From NCBI GenBank assembly GCA_963971225.1, contig OZ020270.1, positions 14,247,817 to 14,311,816 of the forward strand: a stretch of DNA of 64,000 nt. Direction: 5' to 3'. Under the pieces are notes generated by a model. That model did not search any database and was not told the origin of the DNA. It was given only the letters and a program-made list of their open reading frames with translations. Position numbers and translations under genes: made by a program. The stretch comes from Melieria omissa (taxonomy: Eukaryota > Arthropoda > Insecta > Diptera > Ulidiidae). Within the stretch, counting starts at the first letter, position 1. Each line of letters begins with the position of its first letter. This document shows, piece after piece, positions 43,966 through 52,741 of this stretch.

Positions 43966-43995
43966 ATATACGTCTTACCACCGTGCTGCAAAGGG

Positions 43996-44249
43996 TTAAC
44001 ACAGACTCGACCCATTGCGCTGCACACTGCTGCTTTTATACCAGTTTTCTTATCGCGCCGATGTTTCTTGCAACTTCCAATTGGAAAGCGCTCGACCATT
44101 CTCGCACAGCCCATTTCTTCGAGAACCATCCTTGCCATATCGGACTGTACCAAGCGAATTTATACCAGTTTTGCTGTACTTCAAAGTGCATGCCTAAAAG
44201 TATGCTTGCAAAAGCGTTCATGCACAGCACAGACTGCCTCTTTGTTTCA
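43996..44249 (-). repeat. U3 side of the element C 5' LTR
   Basis: Starts TGAAACAAAGAGGCAG at 44249 on the minus strand and follows the U3 of B through TATAAAAGCAGCAG up to TTAA, where TTAA element II splits it from 30597. Confidence 0.85.
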
Positions 44250-45115
44250 ATATGCAACAATAAGAATGAAAACATTAATAAAACGTGGCTTAAGGGGGTC
44301 TTCCGCAGTGACGGCTTCAAAAGTTCGAAAATTTTTTTATTACTTTTTCATAATCTCAACGTATTTACAATTCAAACTGTGAAAGTATTTTTCCAATATC
44401 TCGAAAATTCCGAAAGTTATGGGATGTCAAAGTCGGCGCGCCGACCGAAAAATTATCTTAACCCAAAACTTAAATCCTCTTTTTCTCGAAACCATGTTTT
44501 TCAAACTGGTAGACATAATATCTCAAGTTCTACTAAGCCGATTTGCTTCAAATTTTAACTGAATATTCTACATACATGTCGCTATCGTACTGTCTAAAAT
44601 TGTGTCTATACAATAAGTAGTTTTTTCTTAATCCAACATTTACTTTGAAAAAAAACCCTCAAATCACATTTTTTTTTTTAATTTGCATAACTTTTCCAAA
44701 TTTCAATATTTTTACTTTTCCGTAGTTCACACGATAGCTGACGTTACACAGATTCTAAAAAAATTTTTGTTTTTTGTTTTAGACTTCCGAGACAGCTGCA
44801 ATCAGGTCTACCGTTTTCCTCTGCGCTGGAAACGACTTAGTTTCAACTCGCTCTGGAAGCCGTAATTTTTGTGTATGGCAACAGTAAAAATTATTTTGTA
44901 TACATGAAATATGTATAAATATATGGCAGACAAAAATTGAATATCTTTTATATTTTCTGAGAAAAAAATTCTTGAAAATCTACCAGAAAAAGGCGCGTCA
45001 CTACGGAAGACCCCCTTAAGCAAATAAACGCCGACGACAATCGTAGACAGCAACCAAAAAGAAGTACCGGAGGCAGAAACACTAACGATGGAATTGCTAT
45101 AAGAGATGCTATAAC
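44250..45115 (+). pseudogene. PIF/Harbinger transposase C-terminus, split by TTAA element IV
   Basis: Reads CNNKNENINKTWL up to 44293, then, across the MITE, KQINADDNRRQQP and IRDAITKHLLK. The short acidic-basic tail ending in a RDAI..HL motif is typical of HARBI1-like C-termini. It belongs with the N-terminal fragment at 23633-24069. The central catalytic domain is absent from the window. Confidence 0.55.
44294..45015. mobile_element. TTAA element IV (MITE)
   Basis: 722 bp. Terminal inverted repeats of 20 bp, GGGGGTCTTCCGCAGTGACG versus the same with T for C at one position. TTAA at 44290-44293 and 45016-45019. It carries the palindrome GTCGGCGCGCCGAC (44432-44445). Similar length and G-run end to TTAA element I, but no clear internal similarity. 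Confidence 0.9.
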
Positions 45116-45159
45116 TAAACATCTTTTGAAATGTGAGTATGCACATATGGATTTATTAA

Positions 45160-45437
45160 CCCTCCGATGGGCAGTAAATAGTTACTACACATTTGCACTT
45201 TGTCGTCTGGCCAGACGAAAACTGGGCGAGGCTTCTGACAAAGGTAAAGCACAATGACAGATGACGTTAATTATGTTAATATGGTAGGCAACATATGTAA
45301 GTATGTATATATACAAATTATGTTCATATATACTAACTTAGTTACCCACAAATACACTGTAAAAGGGAGATGAATCTGTGAGTTTTTTATATGTTTGAAC
45401 CATTTCGTCTGGCCAGACGACAAAGTCCATCCGAGGG
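45160..45437. mobile_element. TTAA element V (short MITE)
   Basis: 278 bp with imperfect 12-bp inverted ends (CCCTCCGATGGG, CCCTCGGATGGA) and TTAA at 45156-45159 and 45438-45441. Two identical 16-bp palindromes TCGTCTGGCCAGACGA sit near each end (45203-45218, 45405-45420). Confidence 0.85.
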
Positions 45438-45475
45438 TTAATCAATTATTTTTGTTTATAAGCTGGGAAAGTAAA

Positions 45476-46260
45476 TCATTGTTCTGCTCCATCAGTTTTA
45501 TCATTCTCCAGGGACTTATTTAAAAAATGTTCCAAAACTTTTTGTTCTTTTGCAGCAATTACAAAAAATTTGCTATCGCAATGATTGCGCTTTTGCTTAT
45601 TTGCAGATGCTGAAGATGACCGCTGTGCAGCAGATGTTGAGCAGACCGGGGTTGATGATGACCCAGAAGACATGCTGACGACGAAAGCAGATTACTTTGT
45701 CTCGATCCTCTTGGCGGAGTTGAAATAAGCGCAGATGTGGGGCTTGGCTCTTCATCGTTTACTATATAACAGAACTGTTCCATCAATTGGCTATCTATAA
45801 TTAATGTAAATTTTATTGTTATTTGCAAAGCAAAAAAAAACTGAAGATGCATACCGAAGCTAAGACTCTTCTTCATGAGTTCTGTGTAGTTGCTGCTTTT
45901 GAAAGACCCCATAAACTCATGCACTTTGGCAAAATATATCCACTCGGAAGGAGAACCGCCACTTGGACCAATAATCTTGTTTTCCAGTCTGATGGAAAAC
46001 TTTTTAATGCCAATTAATTTTTGTCAACCAAAGCTTCCCTATATTTCTTTGCTAAATTATTTACGCGATTTCTGAGTTCAACAGGCAAAAGTTCCACCGC
46101 GTACTCTTTGCGGAGTTGCGCACTCATAGCCTTGTAAACGTGAGAGTTTTTGTGGACACCTCTCCCTTTATGTGTTGCCTCCAAACTTCAATGATTTTTA
46201 ATGTTTCGGCTCTCCCAAGATATATACGCTTTTTTTCCATTATGAGCAATATTGTTCTTT
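45476..46260 (-). pseudogene. Myb/SANT-like gene, probably the second PIF/Harbinger protein
   Basis: From about 46240 leftwards the minus strand reads TLKIIEVWRQHIKGEV. After a frame change it continues VYKAMSAQLRKEYAVELL and NNLAKKYREALVDK, a trihelix Myb/SANT-type pattern, then PSGGSPSEWIYFAKVHEFMGS. A short GT...AG intron may lie near 45797-45855. A Ser/Gln-rich segment and KEQKVLEHFLNKSLEN to the stop at 45476 follow. PIF/Harbinger elements carry such a gene beside the transposase. At least two frame changes make it non-functional. A host gene is not excluded. Confidence 0.5.
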
Positions 46261-46543
46261 TACGTTTTTTGAATCAAACTTTCCCTGCATGTCAAAGTCA
46301 GATTTTTAGCTGTGTTCAGTAGATTCGAATGTGTGTTTGGTGAAATACTACATAAATACTAGGTAGCCGATCATAGTATTGTTACTAGCTAAATACTAGG
46401 TTGCTCACGTGGTATTTAGCTGGTATTTGGTGACATACGGTATTTGCTCGGTTCGTAGTAACAATAATAGATGTCTGTCACGGGTATAATTTGTATTCAT
46501 CCCAACTACTCCACTCAGAAACATATTGCACCTTCGTCTTCAC
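46261..46543. other. Flank between the Harbinger remains and the Ack-like exon
   Basis: Contains several AATACTA/TAGTATT words (46350-46450), possibly the terminal region of the Harbinger element, and the donor-side intron sequence of the Ack-like exon. No gene seen. Confidence 0.4.
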
Positions 46544-46655
46544 CTGTGAATTAATCTTTTGTTTTCCAAATAACGCATGCCTTTGCATATCTGCCTAGCG
46601 AACTCACAACGCGTCGCACAGTGGGGTAATTGATGCTGAAAATGCCTATTAATTC

Positions 46656-47697
46656 ATCCAGGCTATTTAGATACGAAATAACTATTAGGTTTAGTTCATC
46701 AAACATTAGAAAATAAAAAACGTTTTTGGGTATACTTAGTGGAAATTAAAAAAAAACGGTAAAAAACTAAAATAGTTACAAAAGATAAATCTGCACATTT
46801 CTAATGAATGTTAAGTTGAACAGTTTAACTGAAACATTTCATTGCCACCTCTTACAGCCAATTCAATATCATCATTATGATGACGATTATCATCATTATA
46901 ATCTTCATCACCAAAGCCTCACCATCACCATTATCATCATTCCTCATTAGTATCAACTCTATAGCAAGCAACTTTGGGCATAATATACATATGATGCACT
47001 TTTGTTTGGCAATTTTTTCATACTTGATACAATGGGGTCAGAATTAAAAAAAAAAAACTTAAAAAAATGTTTTCAATGGTATTTTTTCAGTCCACTTTCG
47101 TAAAAAATTCTCCCTGCAACACTTGAAATCGTTATTCCGTGATTCATGACCTTCTTCCGACAGTTGGCCGATTGGCAATGAAACATATGATATTATTTGT
47201 GGAAAATTTTGGGCAAATTTTACCAAGAATAGCATTTAGCATTAGCAATTAGCATTAGCGAAAATTATTTGACAGTTTTTAATCCATAGCTGCGAAATTT
47301 TTCTATTACGATTTGATGTTCACTAGAAACAACCATAAAATAGTGTGAATGTTTTTATTCAAGTCTACATCGATTTCTATTATTGATGCATTTTGAAAAA
47401 ACAATAAAAACAACAATAAAACATTTTGCTTGTTTGTTTTCATCTAAAAAAATAAATAATTAAAAACAAAAATTTTTGCACATGTCTATTTGTTCTCATA
47501 CATGGCCCATTTGGCCCATGAGTTCGCACACAAAAATCGAAATGCTGGAAAAGTGCGCAACATTCGCGCAATTTGTTTTTCATAAAATGTTACTGAAATA
47601 TCTAAGCTATACGCTTATGAAAACAGTTTTGCTCGATTTCACAAGACTCACAACTATATGGCTATGAAAGGGTCAAAAATTGAATAATTATTAAGCT
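46656..47697. other. Transib-like element, left internal sequence
   Basis: AT-rich, no coding similarity recognised. An (ATC/ATT)-type simple repeat lies at 46868-46947. The last five bases AAGCT (47693-47697) are the TSD of the copia element. Confidence 0.6.
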
Positions 47698-47845
47698 TGT
47701 TAACTCTTCGATGTCCGTTTATTGAGTGAGAGAAAAAATTACAATTCAAGAGTATATAACATTGGAAGATGCTTATGTACTAGTTCAGATGTGGGTTGCT
47801 TATACATATACAAGTGTATGTACTCGTTATAAATTATCGCTTACA
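47698..47845 (-). repeat. 3' LTR of the copia element
   Basis: 148 bp, TGTTAACTCT...CGCTTACA. Short for an LTR but matched exactly by the partner. Confidence 0.95.
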
Positions 47846-47890
47846 TACTCCGACTCAACCCAAAGCTGGCAAGTGTTACAAAGAGATTTT

Positions 47891-50800
47891 TCAAGAGAAT
47901 CGAATTCTTAACATTTCACAACATTTTTGATGCTTGTCTCTAGTTAAACATTTTGTGAATAAGTCTGCTACATTTTCTGTGGTTGGAATATATTCAATAT
48001 CGATTTCCCTAGCATCGCATCTGTCCCGAATATAATGGTATTTAATGTCAATATGCTTGCTCCGTTTGTGAGATGTTGGATTTTTAGCAAGAAACTGCGC
48101 GCCTTGGTTATCGCATCGAAGGGTGGTCGCACAGTTCGTGTATTCTGTCAGCCCGATCTCATGCAGCAAGCTTCGTAAAAATGACAGCTCCTTACTCCCT
48201 TGGCACATCGCCACATACTCCGCTTCAGTAGAGCTCAGCGATACCGACGTCTGCTTCTTGGACTCCCAAGCTACTGGTCCACCACCAAAGAATAAAACGT
48301 AGCCGCTATATGACTTGCGGTCCATCGCATCCGACGCCCAGTCCGCATCTGTGTAACAAACAAACTCTTTATTACCAGCTTCAAAGGACAAAATACCTTT
48401 TGGTGTATTTTTCAAATATCGAAGTACATGTTTCGCTGCCACAAAATGCTCTTGGTGTGGATGTGAGTTAAATTGTGACAACTTCGAAATAACGTGAGCT
48501 ATGTCCGATCTGGACACAACTGCAAGATGCATCAGCGCTCCGATAAGCGACTGATATTGTTTCTCATTGACCATGCTGCTACAGTCTGCATTTGTGCACT
48601 TTTCCAAAATTGTACCACTCGCGTACGGCGTCTGTGCAGGTTTGCACTTCAGCATTCCCCATTCTCGCAGCAAATCGATAGTGTAGCGATGTTGATGTAA
48701 ACTGATGTTTCCTCGCGGACCATTCCTCTCGACTTCCATACCCAAGTAATACGAGATCGGACCACGATCAGTGGCGTCAACGTCTTGTGTGAGGTTTTGT
48801 AAAATGTAATTCATTTTTGTTTCCGTGGAACAGGCAAGTATCATGTCATCGACGTATAAGGCAATCAAGTTGAGCTCATTCTTCGTTAACATGACATAAA
48901 CGCAATGATCGGTCGCACATTTCCGAAAACCAATTTTTTCCAAAATCTCAGAAATTTTCTTGTTCCAGTCACGACCTGCCTGTTTCAGCCCATACAAACT
49001 TTTCTTCAACCGACAAACTTTCTGTGGGTTATTTCTGTCAACAAACATTTCCGGCTGTCGCATGTACACTTCTTCTTCTAGCCTTCCATTTAAAAATGCA
49101 GCTACTATATCGATATGTTTAACCAACAATTTGTGTTGAACAGCTATTGCCAAAATTAAACGTATGGTAGAGTGTTTTACCACAGGAGCAAATGTGTCAA
49201 AATAATCTACCTTGTAGCTTTGCATACACCCCTGTGCTACCAATCGAGCTTTGTGTTTCTCAACCTTTCCATCTGGCAATCGCTTAGTCGTAAATACCCA
49301 TTTACACCCTATAACATTTTTCTTCATCGGTCTGTCTACTAGTTCCCAAGCACAACTTTTCTTCAGTACATTAAACTCCGACTGCATTGCATCTTTCCAT
49401 TTCGACCATTCTGCGCTGTTCATTGCTTCCTTCACCGATTTAGGGTCGTTGCACACCTGACGTACCTCATTTAAGGTTTCCACTGTACGCTCAGCAGCAA
49501 ACACTTTCCGTGGCCTTCCAGGTTTACCTGTACGCTCCAATCTCGGTCTACCTCTCTTCTTTTTCTGACACGCTTCGCACTCTTCATCCGAAGAAGTAAT
49601 GTCATCGTTGTTGTTACCGTTGTCACCTTCACTGCATATTTCTGCTTCACTATGTGCGTCGCGAGCTTCGCTAGGAACGCTAGCCTCAATGGTTTCAACA
49701 GCAGCGCTCTTTGACTTGCCATGATCTACTTGTTCATAAAAAGACGGAACGAAGCAATCAGTTTCAATATGAGCAGTATTTGGTTGTGGGGGTTGCATAT
49801 GATATGAAAATGAATCTTCAAAGAATAACACATCTCTTGCCAGTACAATTTTTCTTCCTTGCTTGTCATACAGACGATACGCTTTACTTTGTTCTGCGTA
49901 TCCCACAAAAATCAATTTCTCACCTTTAGGAGCAAACTTCGATTTACCGGGCCGTTTCTCTAATGCAACTACATCGCAACCAAAAACTTTTAAATATGAC
50001 ACCACGGGCTTTCTTCCCACCCAAACTTGATATGGTGTTTTCCCTTTGATAACTTTGGTTGGACATCGATTTCTTAAATGTGCAGCAGTGTTGACAGCTT
50101 CCGACCATAAGCTGTGGGGTAATGAAGAATCGTTAAGCATGCAGCGTGCCATCTCCACCAGCGTTCTATTCGCTCTCTCTGCTATGCCGTTTTGCTGCGG
50201 TGTATAGCTCACAGTTGTTTGATGCATTATGCCGTGTGATTGTAAATACTTAATAAAATTAGAACTCAAGTACTCACAGCCATTATCGCTCCGCAAACAT
50301 TTTAGAGTACACCCAGTCTTCGTTTCCGCATACGCTTTGTACTTCATAAAAGCCTCGAACGCCTCCGACTTGCTACGCAAAAACGATACCGTCATGTACC
50401 GCGAGAAGTCAGCTATAAATGTGATGAAGTACAACGATCCGCCTTCTGATGGTACACGCATCGGTCCGCATAAATCCGTATGCACGATCTCCAATGGTCT
50501 GCTTGAGAACACATTTCTATAACTTGCAAATGGCTTCGTACAAATTTTGCATTCTGCACATGTAAAGCAAGAAAAATATTTTGGTACGGTCACCTTTATG
50601 CCACGAACATAACCTGGTAGCGCTTGTAAATCCCGTGCGTTTAGGTGTCCAAACCTTCTATGCCACAGTTCACTTTCCGAATTTGTCTTCTCATTTACAG
50701 CACTTATGTATTCGGTTTTCGCTTCCAGCTTCACCAAAAATATTCCACCGTTCAACTCGGCTTCAAAAATTGTAACCTTTCGTGGATCTGCGACATGTGC

Positions 50801-51862
50801 TTTGTTATGCGAAAAGGTTACGAAATTGCCTTTGCTCAAAATCTTACTGACTGAGAGGAAATTCGAACTCAATTCAGGCACATACAATACATTCGACAGT
50901 ATAATATCCATATGGGAAGATCTCAGTGCAACTTCACCTATGCCGCTGGCCAAAACACTTTGCCCTGAAGCAAGCAAAACTCTCTGAGTATGCGCTCTCA
51001 GCGACGAAAAGAAACGCCTTCCACGACACATGTGGGACGATGCTCCACTATCGAGTATCCAAACGCAATCGCTGTCACCACGGTCAAAAACTGACTCGCC
51101 CGTCGCACTCAATGCTGCTGCTTCTTTGCTTTGCACATTTTTGCATTGAGCACGAAAGTGACCTCTTTGCCCGCACGCATAGCACTTGAAATTTTTCTTA
51201 CTTTTGCCACTACCGTCACCTGTTGGTTGTCCACCACGCTTCCACTGCGTTTTCGCTGCAAGCACATGTTCACCACCTGCATTAGCTTTTTCACCTCGTC
51301 GTTGCTCCTCCTCCAGATTTTTCGCTTTCAGGCAGTCTAGCCTCGGCAAGTTATCTCTGCTCTCAATTGCAACAACAAAGTTCTCCATCTCTGATGGTAA
51401 GCTGCACAACAACAAAATACAAAGCAGATCGTCCGGCACTGTCACGTCAATTTCTTTTAGGCTGTCCGCAATGCTTGAAAATTGATTTATTTGCTCCGAG
51501 AATTTTTTATTCAAGTCAAATTCAAATCGGACTAGTTGCTTGAATAAATTCACTTTCCTCGCAGGCCCTTCAGCGTGATATATACTTCTTAATTTACTTC
51601 ACGCTTCCTTCGCAGTAACGCATCCTTTAATGTTATTCAATTCCGAAGGTTTTACACTCAACGTTATAGTTGCCAACGCTTTGCTGTCCAATATTTTCCA
51701 CGCACTCGCTTCCGCTGCCGTCTTCTGCGTAGAATCTGCCTCCTCTATTACACACCAGTAATCCAGAGTGATGAGCAAACTCCGCATCTGAATGCACCAT
51801 ATTCCATAATTTTCACCATTCAATTTTTCGATCTGCAGCACCGAGTTCGCCATATCGATCAA
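47891..51862 (-). pseudogene. gag-pol: Copia Gag-Pol polyprotein with one nonsense codon
   Basis: From ATG at 51853-51862 the frame runs about 1320 codons to 47891. A TGA at 51599-51601 interrupts gag. Both sides are in the same frame, so one substitution is the only visible lesion. In order: gag, CCHC knuckle CYACGQRGHFRAQC (51185-51143), protease WILDSGASSHMC (near 51060), integrase (HRRFGHLNARD, HTDLCGPM, LRSDNGCEYL, QNGIAERANRT), RT (WKDAMQSEFNVLKK, YVDDMILA near 48850) and RNase H (CYTDADWASD, SSTEAEYVAM). The polyprotein is otherwise complete for the family. Confidence 0.93.
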
Positions 51863-51916
51863 GCGTTTTCACAATTTTATATAACTTTAAATTCTTTCGC
51901 AACGTGGACCAACGAA

Positions 51917-51934
51917 CACTGGGCCCATAACCTT
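51917..51934 (-). promoter_or_regulatory. Primer binding site of the copia element
   Basis: Minus-strand GGTTATGGGCCCAGTG follows the 5' LTR. Copia of Drosophila uses an internal piece of initiator tRNA-Met with this kind of sequence. Confidence 0.8.
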
Positions 51935-52445
51935 TGTTAACTCTTCGATGTCCGTTTATTGAGTGAGAGAAAAAATTACAATTCAAGAGTATATAACATT
52001 GGAAGATGCTTATGTACTAGTTCAGATGTGGGTTGCTTATACATATACAAGTGTATGTAATAATTAATAATTTTAATAATAATAATTTAATAATTGATTG
52101 GCACGACAGCCCGCTTACGCGAGACTAAGGCCTAGCTTCCCGCAACCACCCGTGTTGTGCGTGTGAATTTTGTACGCGGGTGGAAGGGACCTACAGTTTT
52201 ATGCCGGTTCCGAACGGCAGGTTGGGAGCTTTTTCATAGGCAATTTTTACTCTCAGATGTTTGCCATTTCCAGCTGAGAGGACAGCCACCGAAAGAGAAA
52301 ACGAGTTTCCCGTTATTTTTTTTAGGTGTTACTACATGCAGTATTCGATCTTGCGTCGCTCTGCATGCGACTCGCTGGACCGCGCACTAACCAACTGAGC
52401 CACGGCGGCTGCCGTGTATGTACTCGTTATAAATTATCGCTTACA
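51935..52445 (-). repeat. 5' LTR of the copia element with SINE inside
   Basis: The 148-bp LTR is interrupted after GTGTATGTA by the SINE 52060-52413 and resumes with CTCGTTATAAATT. The SINE splits the U3/R region, so expression of this copy may be altered. Confidence 0.93.
52060..52413 (-). mobile_element. tRNA-derived SINE with AAT-repeat tail in the copia LTR
   Basis: 354 bp between TSD copies GTGTATGTA (52051-52059, 52414-52422). The minus-strand head has box A TGGCTCAGTTGG and box B GATCGAATAC. The body shares GGACCTACAGTTT...CCGAACGGC with the SINE at 3292-3689. Its tail is GCCAATCAATTATT followed by ATT/AAT repeats, unlike the LOA tail of that SINE. It is thus a second family with a common body. 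Confidence 0.88.
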
Positions 52446-52450
52446 AAGCT

Positions 52451-52727
52451 TTTAAACAAAAAAATCAAATAAAATACTTATAAAAATTTTTTAACAAAAA
52501 AAGATACACACTGCATTACAGAAATACCTGAACATGAAGGTTGCATAATTAATTTTGAAATACTTTTCGAAATCACAAAAAGAGATCGTTTCGAAAGGAA
52601 AAAACCCGTTTATCGCTGTTCACACAAAAACTGAAAAGAAATGTCAACTTTCAGAGTGCTTTGCGGAAAAACGGTAAACTATTTTACAACAAATTGTTCA
52701 CGTACTGATGCAGAATGTTATCCTCTT
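52451..52727. other. Transib-like element, right internal sequence
   Basis: AT-rich sequence between the copia TSD and the LOA TSD. No gene or repeat recognised. Confidence 0.5.
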
Positions 52728-52741
52728 TAGTCCGATATCAA

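Larger units (their letters stand above)
30598..43995. mobile_element. TTAA element II (piggyBac-type MITE) split by element D
   Basis: Ends CCCTTTGAAGCA (30598) and, read inward from the right, CCCTTTGCAGCA (43995) are 12-bp inverted repeats with one mismatch. They are flanked by TTAA at 30594-30597 and 43996-43999, exactly splitting the LTR of element C. Without element D the body is about 429 bp. Its left arm has inverted copies of a CCAAAATGGCGGATCC-like word. The CCCTTTG end resembles piggyBac termini. Confidence 0.85.
24070..44249 (-). mobile_element. Ty3/gypsy element C, an older inverted relative of B
   Basis: On the minus strand, from right to left: 5' LTR (split), PBS, gag, pol, and a truncated 3' LTR. 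Proteins are close to those of B but full of frameshifts, and the CCHC knuckle of gag is deleted. The element is broken by TTAA element I in gag and by TTAA element II in its 5' LTR, which itself carries element D. No TSD can be tested because the left LTR is truncated. Its right end lies inside the PIF/Harbinger transposase. Confidence 0.85.
47698..52445 (-). mobile_element. Ty1/copia LTR retrotransposon, nearly intact
   Basis: LTRs 47698-47845 (148 bp) and 51935-52445 (148 bp plus a SINE and its TSD) read identically outside the SINE. The TSD is AAGCT (47693-47697, 52446-52450). One polyprotein frame is interrupted by a single TGA. The domain order gag, PR, IN, RT, RH defines copia. Identical LTRs imply a recent insertion. 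Confidence 0.95.

Noticed and set aside
46868..46947. Repeated ATC units resembling a short spaced repeat array
   Set aside because: A simple microsatellite without spacers, so not a CRISPR-like or satellite array.
52330..52413. Possible tRNA gene on the minus strand
   Set aside because: It belongs to the SINE inserted in the copia LTR, and box B is degenerate.
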